Positions 44,945 to 53,735 are shown, counted from the first letter of the stretch. The stretch is DNA of 64,000 bases from Neomelitea salexigens DSM 19753 (GCF_000422345.1 NZ_AULP01000006.1:124001-188000); one strand, 5' to 3'. Notes: a model not told the origin generated them from the sequence alone. Numbers and translations are program-made.

Positions 44945-45406
44945 ATGGCGACAACAGTAGATAGAACGAAGGTGATGGAATACGTCGGTAGGGAGACACC
45001 GCCGACCCAGTGGCACACAGTCGATCAAGCGGCCATCAACGAATTTGCCGACTGTACGCTGGACCATCAGTTTATTCATGTTGACCCTGAGCGCGCGAAA
45101 CAAACCCCCTTCGGTGGTACGGTTGCCCATGGTTTTTTAAGCTTGTCGATGCTGTCGCATTTCGCAGAAGAGTTTATGGTGATGATCGAGGGCACCCATA
45201 TGGGCTTGAATTACGGTTTTGACAAGGTTCGTTTTATCGCGCCTGTAGCCGTCGATAGCCGCATTCGCGCCCGCGCTAAGTTTATCGACATCACCGAAAC
45301 CAAGCCGGGGCAATTTCGCTTCACCACTCAGGTGACAATAGAGATCGAGGGTCAGGATAAACCCGCTCTGATCGCAGAGTGGTTGACCATGCAACTAGTG
45401 GCGTAA
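44945..45406 (+). CDS. MaoC-like enoyl-CoA hydratase
   Basis: 153-residue single hot-dog-fold MaoC/(R)-hydratase. The catalytic Asp and His are in FADCTLDHQFIHVDPERA (the D-x4-H motif), followed by PFGGTVAHGFLSLSML. Hydrates trans-2-enoyl-CoA to 3-hydroxyacyl-CoA. It is 25 bp after the dehydrogenase and 18 bp before the SDR, providing the second step of a local beta-oxidation module. An AAGGA site precedes the ATG. Confidence 0.92.
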   Translation: MATTVDRTKVMEYVGRETPPTQWHTVDQAAINEFADCTLDHQFIHVDPERAKQTPFGGTVAHGFLSLSMLSHFAEEFMVMIEGTHMGLNYGFDKVRFIAPVAVDSRIRARAKFIDITETKPGQFRFTTQVTIEIEGQDKPALIAEWLTMQLVA

Positions 45407-45424
45407 ACATAAAAGGAAATAAAA

Positions 45425-46339
45425 ATGGATGTGAGATTTGATGGTCAGGTAGCTATTGTAACGGGCGCGGGAAACGGCTTGGGGCGTAGCCACGCTCTGG
45501 CATTGGCGGCGCGTGGCGCCAAGGTTGTGGTGAATGACCTGGGCGGCGCCCGCGATGGCAGCGGCGCGTCCTCGGAGGCGGCGCGGGAAGTGGTTGCGAC
45601 CATAGAAGCCAATGGCGGCGAGGCGATCGCCCACGGCGCCAATGTTGCGGTAATGGCAGAAGTTGAGGACATGGTTCGCCAGGCAATGGACAAGTGGGGG
45701 CGCGTCGATATTCTGGTAAACAACGCCGGTATTTTGCGCGATAAAACCTTTGCCAAAATGTCGCTGGACGACTTTCGTTTAGTGATGGATGTGCACCTGA
45801 TGGGCTCGGTGAATTGCACCAAGGCGGTGTGGGACATTATGCGCGAGCAGGAATATGGCCGCATCGTGATGACTACGTCGTCGTCGGGCATGTACGGTAA
45901 CTTTGGCCAGAGTAATTACGGCGCCGCCAAGATGGCCGTGCTCGGCTTTATGAATACCCTGGGCCTTGAGGGTGCCAAGAAGAATGTGCGGGTCAATGCG
46001 CTGTCACCGACGGCGGCAACGCGCATGACCGAAGACTTGCTACCGAAGGAAGTGCTGGATCTACTCACGCCGGAATCGGTAACGGCTGGTGCGCTGGTGC
46101 TGTGCCATGAATCTGCACCCAATCGCCATATTCTATGCGCTGGAGCCGGCGGTTATGCGAGTTCACGAATCTTTGAAACCGAAGGCGTGTTCTTGGGTGT
46201 TGAACAACAGACGCCTGAGGCAATCCTGGAAAACTGGGATGCCATTACCAGTGAAGCTGCGCAGCGGCCGCTAGAGGCGGGAAGTAAGCAAACTGAGAAA
46301 TTCCTCGCCAAAGCCATGGCGGCGATGTCGGCGGATTAA
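45425..46339 (+). CDS. SDR, 3-hydroxyacyl-CoA dehydrogenase-like
   Basis: 304-residue SDR resembling the dehydrogenase domain of peroxisomal multifunctional enzyme type 2. Its segment VVNDLGGARDGSGASSEAAR is typical of that group. TGAGNGLGRSHALAL binds the cofactor, with Asp in VVNDL favouring NAD. The catalytic Ser is in MTTSSSGMYGNFGQ, and Tyr and Lys in NYGAAKMAVLGF. The C-terminal 80 residues are an extension beyond the usual 250. Third step after the dehydrogenase and MaoC genes; AAAGGA precedes the ATG. Confidence 0.9.
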   Translation: MDVRFDGQVAIVTGAGNGLGRSHALALAARGAKVVVNDLGGARDGSGASSEAAREVVATIEANGGEAIAHGANVAVMAEVEDMVRQAMDKWGRVDILVNNAGILRDKTFAKMSLDDFRLVMDVHLMGSVNCTKAVWDIMREQEYGRIVMTTSSSGMYGNFGQSNYGAAKMAVLGFMNTLGLEGAKKNVRVNALSPTAATRMTEDLLPKEVLDLLTPESVTAGALVLCHESAPNRHILCAGAGGYASSRIFETEGVFLGVEQQTPEAILENWDAITSEAAQRPLEAGSKQTEKFLAKAMAAMSAD

Positions 46340-46391
46340 CAGGTCCTAGCGTTGTGGCATTAAGTCTCAGCTAGAGGGTCGGTGCTACTCA

Positions 46392-46422
46392 AACGGGCCG
46401 GCGGAGTATGCACCGGCCCGTT
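46392..46422. terminator. Hairpin between convergent SDR and BON genes
   Basis: AACGGGCCGG (46392-46401) and CCGGCCCGTT (46413-46422) form a perfect 10-bp stem with an 11-nt loop between the stop codons of the SDR (plus) and BON protein (minus). T tracts are weak on both sides. Confidence 0.6.
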
Positions 46423-46448
46423 GATATCATAAGTTTCGATACCGGACC

Positions 46449-47009
46449 TTAGCTATTGGTCACGTCGAGTTTATCTTCCACTTCGGAAACGTGGTCGAAG
46501 CTCTTGGCGATCTCAATGGCTAAGTCGTGTGCGGCCTCGCTTTTCACGGTGCCGCGCAGGGTCACCACACCGCGATGAGTGTCGACATTAATCTTGGTTG
46601 CCGCAATATCATCGTTGGCGGCAAACTTCATATTGATCGCCGCGGTGGTACTCAAGTCATTCCACTTGCGGGCAAAGTCATTGCTGGTTTTCTCCAGCTT
46701 GCTGCGATAGCTCCCTTCAACATTTAAGTTGTTCTCAACCGATGTAACGCCGTCTACATTGCTCGCGAGCTGGCCAGCTAGGTCCTTTTCGATATCACTG
46801 CTCACAGTGCCTTCGAGAGTAACCTTGCCCTGGTCTACATCCGTGTCGATGTCAAAGTTATTGAGCTCGCCATTGAGCATAATTGCGGTTTCGACTTTCC
46901 CGTCGAGCCAGGCATCTTTGGTTTTGCCTTGCCAGCTGTCAGCCAGTACGGGAGTGGTTGTCAAAGCGCCCAAGGTGAGGCTGGTGATTAGCGTCTTCTT
47001 GATAGTCAT
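46449..47009 (-). CDS. BON-domain periplasmic protein (OsmY-like)
   Basis: A signal peptide (MTIKKTLITSLTLGALTTTPVLA) is followed by two BON domains (about 35-100 and 115-184). Each ends in the family pattern seen as VTLEGTVSSDIEKDLAGQLASN and VVTLRGTVKSEAAHDLAIEIA. OsmY-type proteins protect the periplasm under osmotic and envelope stress. GGAGGTC precedes the ATG. Third of three neighbouring small stress genes on the minus strand (DUF1328, CsbD, BON). Confidence 0.9.
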   Translation of the reverse strand: MTIKKTLITSLTLGALTTTPVLADSWQGKTKDAWLDGKVETAIMLNGELNNFDIDTDVDQGKVTLEGTVSSDIEKDLAGQLASNVDGVTSVENNLNVEGSYRSKLEKTSNDFARKWNDLSTTAAINMKFAANDDIAATKINVDTHRGVVTLRGTVKSEAAHDLAIEIAKSFDHVSEVEDKLDVTNS

Positions 47010-47075
47010 AGTTGACCTCCATTTCGGTTCTAATCAAATACGATGCGTGCATCGTTGCCGGGTGCGAGTCACTTG

Positions 47076-47297
47076 TCATGGACTCGGTAGTGCCGATTCA
47101 CGACACTTTTTCTTTAATTCTTCAAATTGCTGTTTCGCTTCATCGCGGGCCAGGCCGTAGCGTTCTTGCAATGCACCGATAAGGCGTTCACTGCTGCCGT
47201 CCACGCTCTCTAGTTCGTCGTCGCTTAATTCAGCCCACTTCTCTTTGATGCGACCTTTCAGTTGTTTCCATTTGCCTTCAGCGATATCTCGGTTCAT
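47076..47297 (-). CDS. CsbD family stress protein
   Basis: 73 residues with the CsbD core IAEGKWKQLKGRIKEKWAEL followed by a charged helix. CsbD proteins are induced by general stress in many bacteria and have no known biochemical role. Beyond the core, the C-terminal LQERYGLARDEAKQQFEELK resembles the UPF0337 extended form. AAGGAG precedes the ATG. Confidence 0.92.
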   Translation of the reverse strand: MNRDIAEGKWKQLKGRIKEKWAELSDDELESVDGSSERLIGALQERYGLARDEAKQQFEELKKKCRESALPSP

Positions 47298-47387
47298 AGC
47301 GTTCTCCTTAGGTGAACAAGGTGATGCAGTGAAGAGTTTTGGGCGAATTGCCCGGTGGATTTCTCCCGCAATGTGAGCGTCGCGGCG

Positions 47388-47564
47388 CTACATGTGGGGA
47401 GGTTTGCCGCGCAAGGCGCGCGCAAGAAGGGAGAGAAGCAATAATGCGATAAATATAAAAAACAGAATTTTGGCGATTCCAGTCGCTGCACCCGCTACAC
47501 CACTAAAGCCCAAGGCGCCCGCGATCAGTGCGATAACGAGAAACATCAATGTCCAACCTAGCAT
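47388..47564 (-). CDS. DUF1328 (YtjA-like) small membrane protein
   Basis: 58 residues, two hydrophobic helices: the start [20 protein letters not shown] with [19 protein letters not shown] is the DUF1328 signature. The frame stays open 22 codons upstream, but GGAG 5 nt before the ATG at 47564 and family length favour this start. Found with CsbD and BON genes as a stress group; function unknown. Confidence 0.9.
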   Translation of the reverse strand: MLGWTLMFLVIALIAGALGFSGVAGAATGIAKILFFIFIALLLLSLLARALRGKPPHM

Positions 47565-47895
47565 ACTGTCTCCATGTTGCTTCGTTACTGGATATGACAG
47601 CGCTAAGAAAAACAGTTCAATATTTTTCATTAGTGCGCCTTATGGGCGCTGAGTTTGCCGATGAAAAACGGAAACAGTGAATTTTTTGCGACGTGAATAT
47701 CGTCGTATTAAGTGTGTTAGAAAGGCCGCTATTCGCCGCCGCAGGCGCGCTATTTCGCGGCAGGGCATCGCTATTCATTCCACGCACATTTGCACCATTT
47801 GCAAGGCGTAAAAAAACCGCATGGCCCGTGTGTTGAGCAATGCGGTTTAGCGGTTTCACTACGGAGCGTTTGCGCGCTGCGTGATGCTGTATATG
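47565..47895. other. 331-bp intergenic region
   Basis: It contains the terminator of the acyl reductase gene (47814-47848) at one end and presumably the promoter of the DUF1328 gene at the other. I see no convincing protein, RNA gene or repeat in the remaining part. Confidence 0.5.
47814..47848 (-). terminator. Terminator after the acyl reductase gene
   Basis: On the minus strand AAACCGCAT and ATGCGGTTT (9-bp stem, 17-nt loop) are followed by more T residues, 48 bp after the fatty acyl reductase stop codon. Confidence 0.75.
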
Positions 47896-49884
47896 TTAGA
47901 CGTGGATACCTTTGAGTACCGCTGCCAAGGCGACCTGTTCTGACGAGGCTTCGGTTTTGCCTTCTTCCCCTTCGCCTTTTGCAGCGGCGGAGTCCGGGAA
48001 GGTGCGGAAGACGGTATTCATAATAATTTCCGTTGCCTTCGGCATCACTGCATTCAGTACTTGCATACTGATGCCCAAGCCAGTGGCAATACGCTTAGGA
48101 CGTTTCACAATTGCCTCGCAGATCATATCCGCTGCTTCTTCTGGCGACAGTGTCGGCACAGCGTTATAGATAGAAGTGGGGCCTATCATTGGTGTGCGTA
48201 CCAGCGGCATATTGATCGTAGTGAAGGCGATATTGCGGTCGGAGAACTCTGCCGCAGCACTGCGAGAAAAAGCGTCCAAGGCCGCCTTTGACGCAGCGTA
48301 TGCTGAGAAACGCGGCGAGGTGCCTACAATAACCGCAATCGACGAGATATTGATAACATGCCCGGCTTTGCGTTCCAGCATCGACGGTGCCAAGCCCATA
48401 ATCAGGCGAATTGCACCGAAGTAGTTGAGCTGCATAGTGCGCTCAAAATCGTGGAAGCGATCGAAGGTCAGCTCGAGCGAGCGACGAATTGAGCGGCCGG
48501 CATTGTTCACCAGCACATCAACGTGGCCGTGGTTTTTCAGCAGCGTAGCGACCAGTTCGTCGCAGGATTCAAGGTCAGATACATCGCATGTGTAGGCGTA
48601 GCTGGTGCCGCCAAGCTCTTCAATTTCCTGCTGGGTCTCTTTCAGTTTTTCAACCGTTCGGGCGACCAGTACAACCTCTGCACCGGCTTCGGCCAGTTTA
48701 AGGGCGCTCGCTTTACCAATACCTGATGAGGCACCGGTAATAACGATGACCTTGCCTTCAACATTGCCGCGCAGGCTGCGGTCTTTAAACAGGTCGGGGT
48801 CGAGGTTGCGTTCCCAGTAGTCCCAAATTTTGTAGGCGTAATCTTCCAGCGCGGGTAATTCAATACCGCTGCCACGCAGTGCTTTGACCGTTTCACGGTT
48901 ATCAAAGCGCGTTGGCATATTCATGAACTGCAAGCCGTCTTCAGGAATTTGATAATCTGCCAGTATCGCGCTTGTGAGGCGTTTAACCGGCGGCATGTTT
49001 TTCACCAAACCGGTTATGGAAGAGGGGATAAAGGCAAACATCCGCGAGTCGATGCGCAGCGCCATTTTCGGTGCATGGGCAGCTTTCGAGAAGATGTTGA
49101 GCACTTCACCCACTTTATGCGCGTCGGGGTTAACGAGGTGGAAGCAGCGTCCGTCGAGCTTGGGTTTGTGGGAAATATGGTCAATAGCATCGGCGACATA
49201 GTCCACCGGCACGATGTTCATCTGGCCACCCTCAATGCCGATAATCGGGCACCATTGGGGGACACGATAACGCAGTTTCTGAATGAGCTTGAAGAAATAA
49301 TAGGGGCCGTCGACCTTATCCATCTCGCCAGTCTTGGAGTCGCCCACGACCATTGCCGGGCGGTAGATGCGATAGGGGATTTTGCATTCCTTGCGCACTA
49401 GGCCTTCAGAGACATGCTTGGTGCGGAAGTAGGCATGCTTCAGGCCCTCAGCCTCTTCGAACATGTCTTCACGGAATACGCCGCGATATAGCCCAGCAGC
49501 TGCAATAGAGCTGGCGAGATGGAAGCAGCCGGCTTGCATTGCTTCTGCCGCGTCGATAGCGCTTTGGGTGCCTTGGATGTTAGTCACTTCCTGGCTTTCG
49601 GCATCGGCTTTTAAATCGTAGATGGCTGCCAGGTGGTAGAAGTGTTTGATTTCACCCTTCAGCTTGGCCATTTCTTTGGCACTGATGCCGAGTTTGTTTT
49701 TAGCGAGGTCGCCCCAAACCGGGACCAGCCGGTCTTTGCTGAGGCCGGTTTTTTCCAGCAGGTCGAGATATTTTTGTTTAGAACTGCGGCGAACCAGAAC
49801 GTAAATAGTGCCCTTTCTGCGCGCAAGGCGTTCGATAAGGAATCGGCCGATAAAGCCGGTGCCGCCAGTAACGAAGTAACTCAT
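47896..49884 (-). CDS. Two-domain fatty acyl-CoA reductase (alcohol-forming)
   Basis: 662 residues with two Rossmann domains. The N-terminal extended-SDR domain has FVTGGTGFIGRF (residues 4-15) and Tyr152-x3-Lys156. The C-terminal classical SDR domain (about 375-620) has GASSGIGKASALKLAEAG and SAYAASKAALDAFSRS. This is the layout and length of the Marinobacter reductase that converts acyl-CoA or acyl-ACP to fatty alcohol in one polypeptide, the N-terminal part being SDR12-like. GGAGAGG precedes the ATG. It is 118 bp downstream of the wax ester synthase on the same strand, so fatty alcohol production and esterification are linked. Confidence 0.85.
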   Translation of the reverse strand: MSYFVTGGTGFIGRFLIERLARRKGTIYVLVRRSSKQKYLDLLEKTGLSKDRLVPVWGDLAKNKLGISAKEMAKLKGEIKHFYHLAAIYDLKADAESQEVTNIQGTQSAIDAAEAMQAGCFHLASSIAAAGLYRGVFREDMFEEAEGLKHAYFRTKHVSEGLVRKECKIPYRIYRPAMVVGDSKTGEMDKVDGPYYFFKLIQKLRYRVPQWCPIIGIEGGQMNIVPVDYVADAIDHISHKPKLDGRCFHLVNPDAHKVGEVLNIFSKAAHAPKMALRIDSRMFAFIPSSITGLVKNMPPVKRLTSAILADYQIPEDGLQFMNMPTRFDNRETVKALRGSGIELPALEDYAYKIWDYWERNLDPDLFKDRSLRGNVEGKVIVITGASSGIGKASALKLAEAGAEVVLVARTVEKLKETQQEIEELGGTSYAYTCDVSDLESCDELVATLLKNHGHVDVLVNNAGRSIRRSLELTFDRFHDFERTMQLNYFGAIRLIMGLAPSMLERKAGHVINISSIAVIVGTSPRFSAYAASKAALDAFSRSAAAEFSDRNIAFTTINMPLVRTPMIGPTSIYNAVPTLSPEEAADMICEAIVKRPKRIATGLGISMQVLNAVMPKATEIIMNTVFRTFPDSAAAKGEGEEGKTEASSEQVALAAVLKGIHV

Positions 49885-50002
49885 AGTGCCTCTCCAGATG
49901 TTTTAAAAATTCTCCACAGCGTTGGGCCTTAAAACGGCCCGTCGCTGTTTTGCTTCCGTCAGTGAAAGCAGGGGATTTTTCTGGTTGTTTTATTCGGCCG
50001 GT

Positions 50003-51421
50003 TTAGCCAGCCGCCTTGTTATTGTGTTCGAGTAACTGCGGTGATACTGCGTTTTCGAGGTCTGCAAAGGCCTCGTGTATATAGTCACTCAATACCTCCA
50101 GTTTGGGTAGGGCGGAGCTCGCCACCAAACCAAACTGCAAACGTCCATCATAACTATATAGTGTGATATTTAAGTGGCAACCCGGAGGCAGTGCACTGAT
50201 TGGGTACATCTCCTCCAGTCGCGCGCCCTTCAGGTAGAGGGGTTTCACCGGCCCGGGCACATTAGACACCAAGGTATTGCCAAGTGGGGGCAGCTTATCG
50301 TCGATGCCTAGCAGCTCAACAAGCTGCGCCAAACTGCCAAGTAATACGGTGTAGGCCATTACCGATGCCGGGGGAACGCCGTCGACCTGGTAGCGAACAT
50401 TGCGCAGGGTAAAGCCAATTTCCCGCAAGCGCTCATAGGGGTCGGTGGTTTTGTTGGCCAGCTCAACCAATACAATGCCGATTTTATTGCCCATGCTGTT
50501 ATCGCCTTGGCGACGCAGATTTACCGGCATTTGGATGGTGATGGGTTCATCGATATCCGACTCGCAATCTTGCAGGTAGCGGTGCAAGGCGCCGTCGATA
50601 CAGGTTAGGGCAATATGGTTCAGGGTGGAGCGGGTTAGGCTGCGCAGGTGGTTCACGCGCTCCATTGGCACTGCTGCGGTAGCCACCTGTCGGCCCGGAA
50701 CAACCTGACCGTTAAGGGGGGTGTTGGGGTTGGCTTGATAGGGAACGGCAACCGCATTTTTCGTCAGCTTCATCGCTTCCAGCGCCAGTTGTGCACTGAG
50801 TTTCGACAAGCCTAAGGCCGAGCGAAGATAGTCGGTAGAGCGGCCGCCCAGCTTACTCAACACTTTCATTATCGACACGCTATCGGCGGCGTTTTCGAGG
50901 CGCTTCTCGGGAATCACTGACCACATCGGCGTGGCTTTGCGCGCGCGTGAAGATTGACTCAGGCTCTTTGCGAGAATCGATGACATGGTCACGCCATCGG
51001 CATACGCATGGTGAAGCTTGGTGTAGATGGCAAAGCGTTTATCGTCGATCCCCTGGATAACATGGATCTCCCACATCGGTTGATCCCGTTCCATCTTCGG
51101 GCTATGAAGTTCACCGACCAACTCGTAGAGTGCGTCGCGAAAATCGTCACCCTCAAGTTGGTGGTAAAAAATATGGTCGTCGATATTGAAGTCGGGAGCG
51201 TCGGCCCAACTGGGTGTCGAGAATCGGCTGAACTTGACGATTTGATTAAAAGGAGGGCGAATGTCGGCATTGGTGCCAACGTATTCACGTACTGCGGTGT
51301 CGACGAAGTCCTTGCCTGCTTTCGCGGGCTTGCGGAACATCATCATGCCACCGACGTGTTTGGGGCTGGCTTCGGTTTCGGTTAAGAAGAAAGCCAAGTC
51401 CATTAGAGAGAGTTTTGCCAT
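50003..51421 (-). CDS. Wax ester synthase/diacylglycerol acyltransferase (WS/DGAT)
   Basis: Bifunctional acyltransferase joining acyl-CoA to a fatty alcohol (wax ester) or diacylglycerol (triacylglycerol). The active-site motif His137-His138-Ala-Tyr-Ala-Asp142-Gly143 (HHxxxDG) is intact. The start LSLMDLAFFLTETEASPKHVGG and the C-terminal NTLVSNVPGPVKPLYLKGARL with PLGN-like segment are typical of the Marinobacter/Acinetobacter family, 472 residues. The frame is open to a TTG three codons upstream, closer to AGGAAG, so the start could be there. Divergent from the redoxin gene over 259 bp. Confidence 0.92.
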   Translation of the reverse strand: MAKLSLMDLAFFLTETEASPKHVGGMMMFRKPAKAGKDFVDTAVREYVGTNADIRPPFNQIVKFSRFSTPSWADAPDFNIDDHIFYHQLEGDDFRDALYELVGELHSPKMERDQPMWEIHVIQGIDDKRFAIYTKLHHAYADGVTMSSILAKSLSQSSRARKATPMWSVIPEKRLENAADSVSIMKVLSKLGGRSTDYLRSALGLSKLSAQLALEAMKLTKNAVAVPYQANPNTPLNGQVVPGRQVATAAVPMERVNHLRSLTRSTLNHIALTCIDGALHRYLQDCESDIDEPITIQMPVNLRRQGDNSMGNKIGIVLVELANKTTDPYERLREIGFTLRNVRYQVDGVPPASVMAYTVLLGSLAQLVELLGIDDKLPPLGNTLVSNVPGPVKPLYLKGARLEEMYPISALPPGCHLNITLYSYDGRLQFGLVASSALPKLEVLSDYIHEAFADLENAVSPQLLEHNNKAAG

Positions 51422-51680
51422 AGCCGCCAATACTTCCTATTGTTGTCGTAAAACATTTGTACAGGCGAGTTAATACAACTTTATTTAAATCGCTCTGGTG
51501 TGGGCTCCAAGATTGAATCCCAAAATAGTCTATGCCCTAATGGGCGATCTCGCTATTGCCGTGACTGCTCAAACCTCGTAAAAAAGGGTCAATGCTTACG
51601 CCTTACGCTAGCGCAGAATGTCGGCGCTGAACAGGGCGGCTAGTAGGATAATTATTCAATAATGACCACACAGACTATTT

Positions 51681-52520
51681 ATGACATCACTTAAAGCGCT
51701 GGCCAAGCGCTTCTTTGTATTACCTTATATACTGCTCTGCGGGGCTGCATCGTTGCACAGTGCGTGGCAGTTGAGCAGCGGCTTTAGTCTGTCATGGTTT
51801 GGTGCTTGGTTAGCCGTCACCCCGGTGCCGTTATTCGTGGCACTGTTATACAGCGTAGCCTTTGTTCATGTCGGGCGCTTTATTGTTATCCAGCTAATTG
51901 CCGCGTTGCTGGGGGCAATGTTGGTGGTGGTAGAGATGGATATCGTGCCGACTATATACGGCTTAAGTTTGGGTCTTGGCGGCGTTTTCCTCTACGTTTT
52001 TTGGTATTCCTATTTGGACCGGGATGACAATCCCGAGCTGATTGTCGGTCGCGCGCTACCCCATTTTGAGTTGCAAAATGAGCGCGGTGAATCCGTTAGT
52101 TCTGAACAGTTTCAGGGTAGGAAAACCGCCTTTTTATTTTTTCGGGGCAGTTGGTGCCCACTGTGCCGGAGCCAATTACACGAGTTTATGGGCTATTGCC
52201 GCGAGTTCTTGGGTCACGGTGTTCGTCTGGTATTGGTGAGCCCGCAAACCGTTGCGGATAGTCGCAAACTGGTTGGTGACTTGCCTGCCGGTGTCGAGGT
52301 GTATAGCGACTCCTCACTGAATGCGGCCAAGGCGCTGCATATTGTCCATGCTGCAGGTATGCCCTTTGGCGTGCCCTTGGGTAGTCGCGATACTGTGCTG
52401 CCTACCCTGCTGGTGGTTGATGAAGGCGGTGTTATTCGCTATGCCGATCTGCCAGAAAATTTTCGTATCGGCCCACAGCCAAAGCGCCTGCTGTCGGCCT
52501 TGGAGGAACATTGGTTGTGA
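51681..52520 (+). CDS. Membrane-anchored peroxiredoxin/TlpA-like redoxin
   Basis: 279 residues. Residues 1-115 have about four hydrophobic segments (LPYILLCGAASLHSAW onwards). The rest is an AhpC/TSA thioredoxin-like domain with FLFFRGSWCPLCRSQLHEF, a Cys-Pro-Leu-Cys redox site at about residue 158. With a CxxC it can work as disulfide reductase or peroxiredoxin. Topology (cytoplasmic or periplasmic domain) is uncertain. Its stop codon overlaps the Nudix gene start by GTGA. No strong ribosome site is visible before the ATG. Confidence 0.78.
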   Translation: MTSLKALAKRFFVLPYILLCGAASLHSAWQLSSGFSLSWFGAWLAVTPVPLFVALLYSVAFVHVGRFIVIQLIAALLGAMLVVVEMDIVPTIYGLSLGLGGVFLYVFWYSYLDRDDNPELIVGRALPHFELQNERGESVSSEQFQGRKTAFLFFRGSWCPLCRSQLHEFMGYCREFLGHGVRLVLVSPQTVADSRKLVGDLPAGVEVYSDSSLNAAKALHIVHAAGMPFGVPLGSRDTVLPTLLVVDEGGVIRYADLPENFRIGPQPKRLLSALEEHWL

Positions 52521-53194
52521 GCGACAAGGAAGCGATTCGTCTGGCGGCAACAGCGGTGGTATTACGGGACACACCCTCTGGGCTTGAGGTGTTGTTGCTG
52601 CGACGGCACGAGCAGTTAAAAGTGGGAGGCGGGCACTGGGTGTTCCCCGGTGGCACCGTGGACCCTGATGATGTTGCCGACGCCCAAGGCGATCGCATGC
52701 AGGCATTTCGCTTGGCGGCGGTGCGGGAAACCGAAGAAGAAGCGGCGATCAATCTGGCGCCGGAAGCGCTGCAACATATCTCTTGCTGGACAACGCCTGC
52801 ACATATGGGGCGACGCTTCGAGACGGCGTTTTTCCTCGCTGACGGCCAGGGGATGGAGGTAGAAGTGGACGGCGAGGAAATGGATGCCCATCAGTGGGGC
52901 GCAGCCGCAGATTTTGTGCGGGCGCATTGCTCTGGTGAGTTGGCGTTGATGCCGCCGACCCTGGTGACCTTGTCGGAATTATCGCAGTGCGCGACTGTGG
53001 AGGAGGCCCGGTCATTCTATGCGTCGAGGGAGATCCCTGATATTCATCCCAAGCTTGCCGACCATCAGGGGGCGGTGTGCATGCTTTATGGGGGCGATGC
53101 CGGCTATTGTCAGCACGATCCCGAGGCCGTCGGCCCGCGTAACCGCTGTTATCTAGAAAACGGTGTCTGGCGCTATGAGTTTTTGACTTCTTAA
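52517..53194 (+). CDS. Nudix hydrolase, NUDT19-like with split Nudix box
   Basis: 225 residues. The Nudix box is interrupted: GGTVDPDD is separated from the RETEEEAA helix (R-E-x2-E-E metal-binding residues intact) by an insertion of about 14 residues (VADAQGDRMQAFRL). This insertion is seen in NUDT19/RP2p CoA diphosphatases, so acyl-CoA or CoA is a possible substrate (inference). The C-terminal 110 residues have the LMPPTLVTLSELS segment typical of that group. The GTG start overlaps the redoxin stop; an upstream TTG is possible. Confidence 0.85.
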   Translation: MSDKEAIRLAATAVVLRDTPSGLEVLLLRRHEQLKVGGGHWVFPGGTVDPDDVADAQGDRMQAFRLAAVRETEEEAAINLAPEALQHISCWTTPAHMGRRFETAFFLADGQGMEVEVDGEEMDAHQWGAAADFVRAHCSGELALMPPTLVTLSELSQCATVEEARSFYASREIPDIHPKLADHQGAVCMLYGGDAGYCQHDPEAVGPRNRCYLENGVWRYEFLTS

Positions 53195-53238
53195 ACAAAC
53201 TGAACTGCTCGACGCAAAAGAATGATTGCCATAGCGAG

Positions 53239-53291
53239 GGGTTTTGACGCAGCCGGTGTTTAATCAATAACGGCCGTTAAAACCCTTTTTT
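53239..53291 (+). terminator. Possible terminator before the EF-hand gene
   Basis: GGGTTTT (53239-53245) and AAAACCC (53279-53285) can pair, with an inner palindrome TAACGG/CCGTTA at 53268-53279, followed by T6. The large loop makes it uncertain; the palindrome could instead be an operator 31 bp before the EF-hand gene. Confidence 0.35.
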
Positions 53292-53309
53292 GTTTATGGA
53301 GTCACGACA

Positions 53310-53735
53310 ATGAAAACGTCTAGCAAAATTTTGGCAGTATTGGCGATGGGTGCCGCAATGAGTGCTCAGGCAAAGCCGCCCGGCGGCTGCGAGCGCGGCG
53401 GAGAAGGCGGTCATAGCGTCGCTGATATGGTCGAAAAACGCAGTGCCCACTTTATGGCAATGGATCTGAACGGCAACGGCGAAGTTACCCGCGAGGAGAT
53501 TGCAGAGTACCGCGCGAAAATGCGCGAGCAACGCACTGGGTCTCGGGCCGACCGCTTTGAACGGGCCGATACCGACAAAAACGGTAGCGTGTCTGCGGCC
53601 GAAGCGCGTGCAGCAGCCGAGGCCCGGTTAAGCAGGCTCGATAGCAATGGCGACGGCGAGTTGTCGCGCAAGGAAATGCGCAAAGGCTTTAAGCACGGCA
53701 AGCGTCATGCCGGGCCGTGGGCAGACGATCAGTAA
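53310..53735 (+). CDS. Secreted EF-hand calcium-binding protein
   Basis: 141 residues with a signal peptide (MKTSSKILAVLAMGAAMSAQA). Three EF-hand loops follow: DLNGNGEVTREE near residue 52, DTDKNGSVSAAE near residue 88, DSNGDGELSRKE near residue 110. Acidic ligands at loop positions 1, 3, 5 and 12 are complete. A Gly/Cys segment precedes the first loop and a basic His-rich tail closes the protein. Expected periplasmic Ca2+ binder. It lies 54 bp upstream of the ECF sigma gene on the same strand and may be its regulatory partner or target. Confidence 0.88.
   Translation: MKTSSKILAVLAMGAAMSAQAKPPGGCERGGEGGHSVADMVEKRSAHFMAMDLNGNGEVTREEIAEYRAKMREQRTGSRADRFERADTDKNGSVSAAEARAAAEARLSRLDSNGDGELSRKEMRKGFKHGKRHAGPWADDQ

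Noticed and set aside
49924-49940. GGGCC/GGCCC inverted repeat between the wax ester genes
   Set aside because: Only 5 bp with a 7-nt loop and no T tract; too weak to call a terminator separating the two genes.
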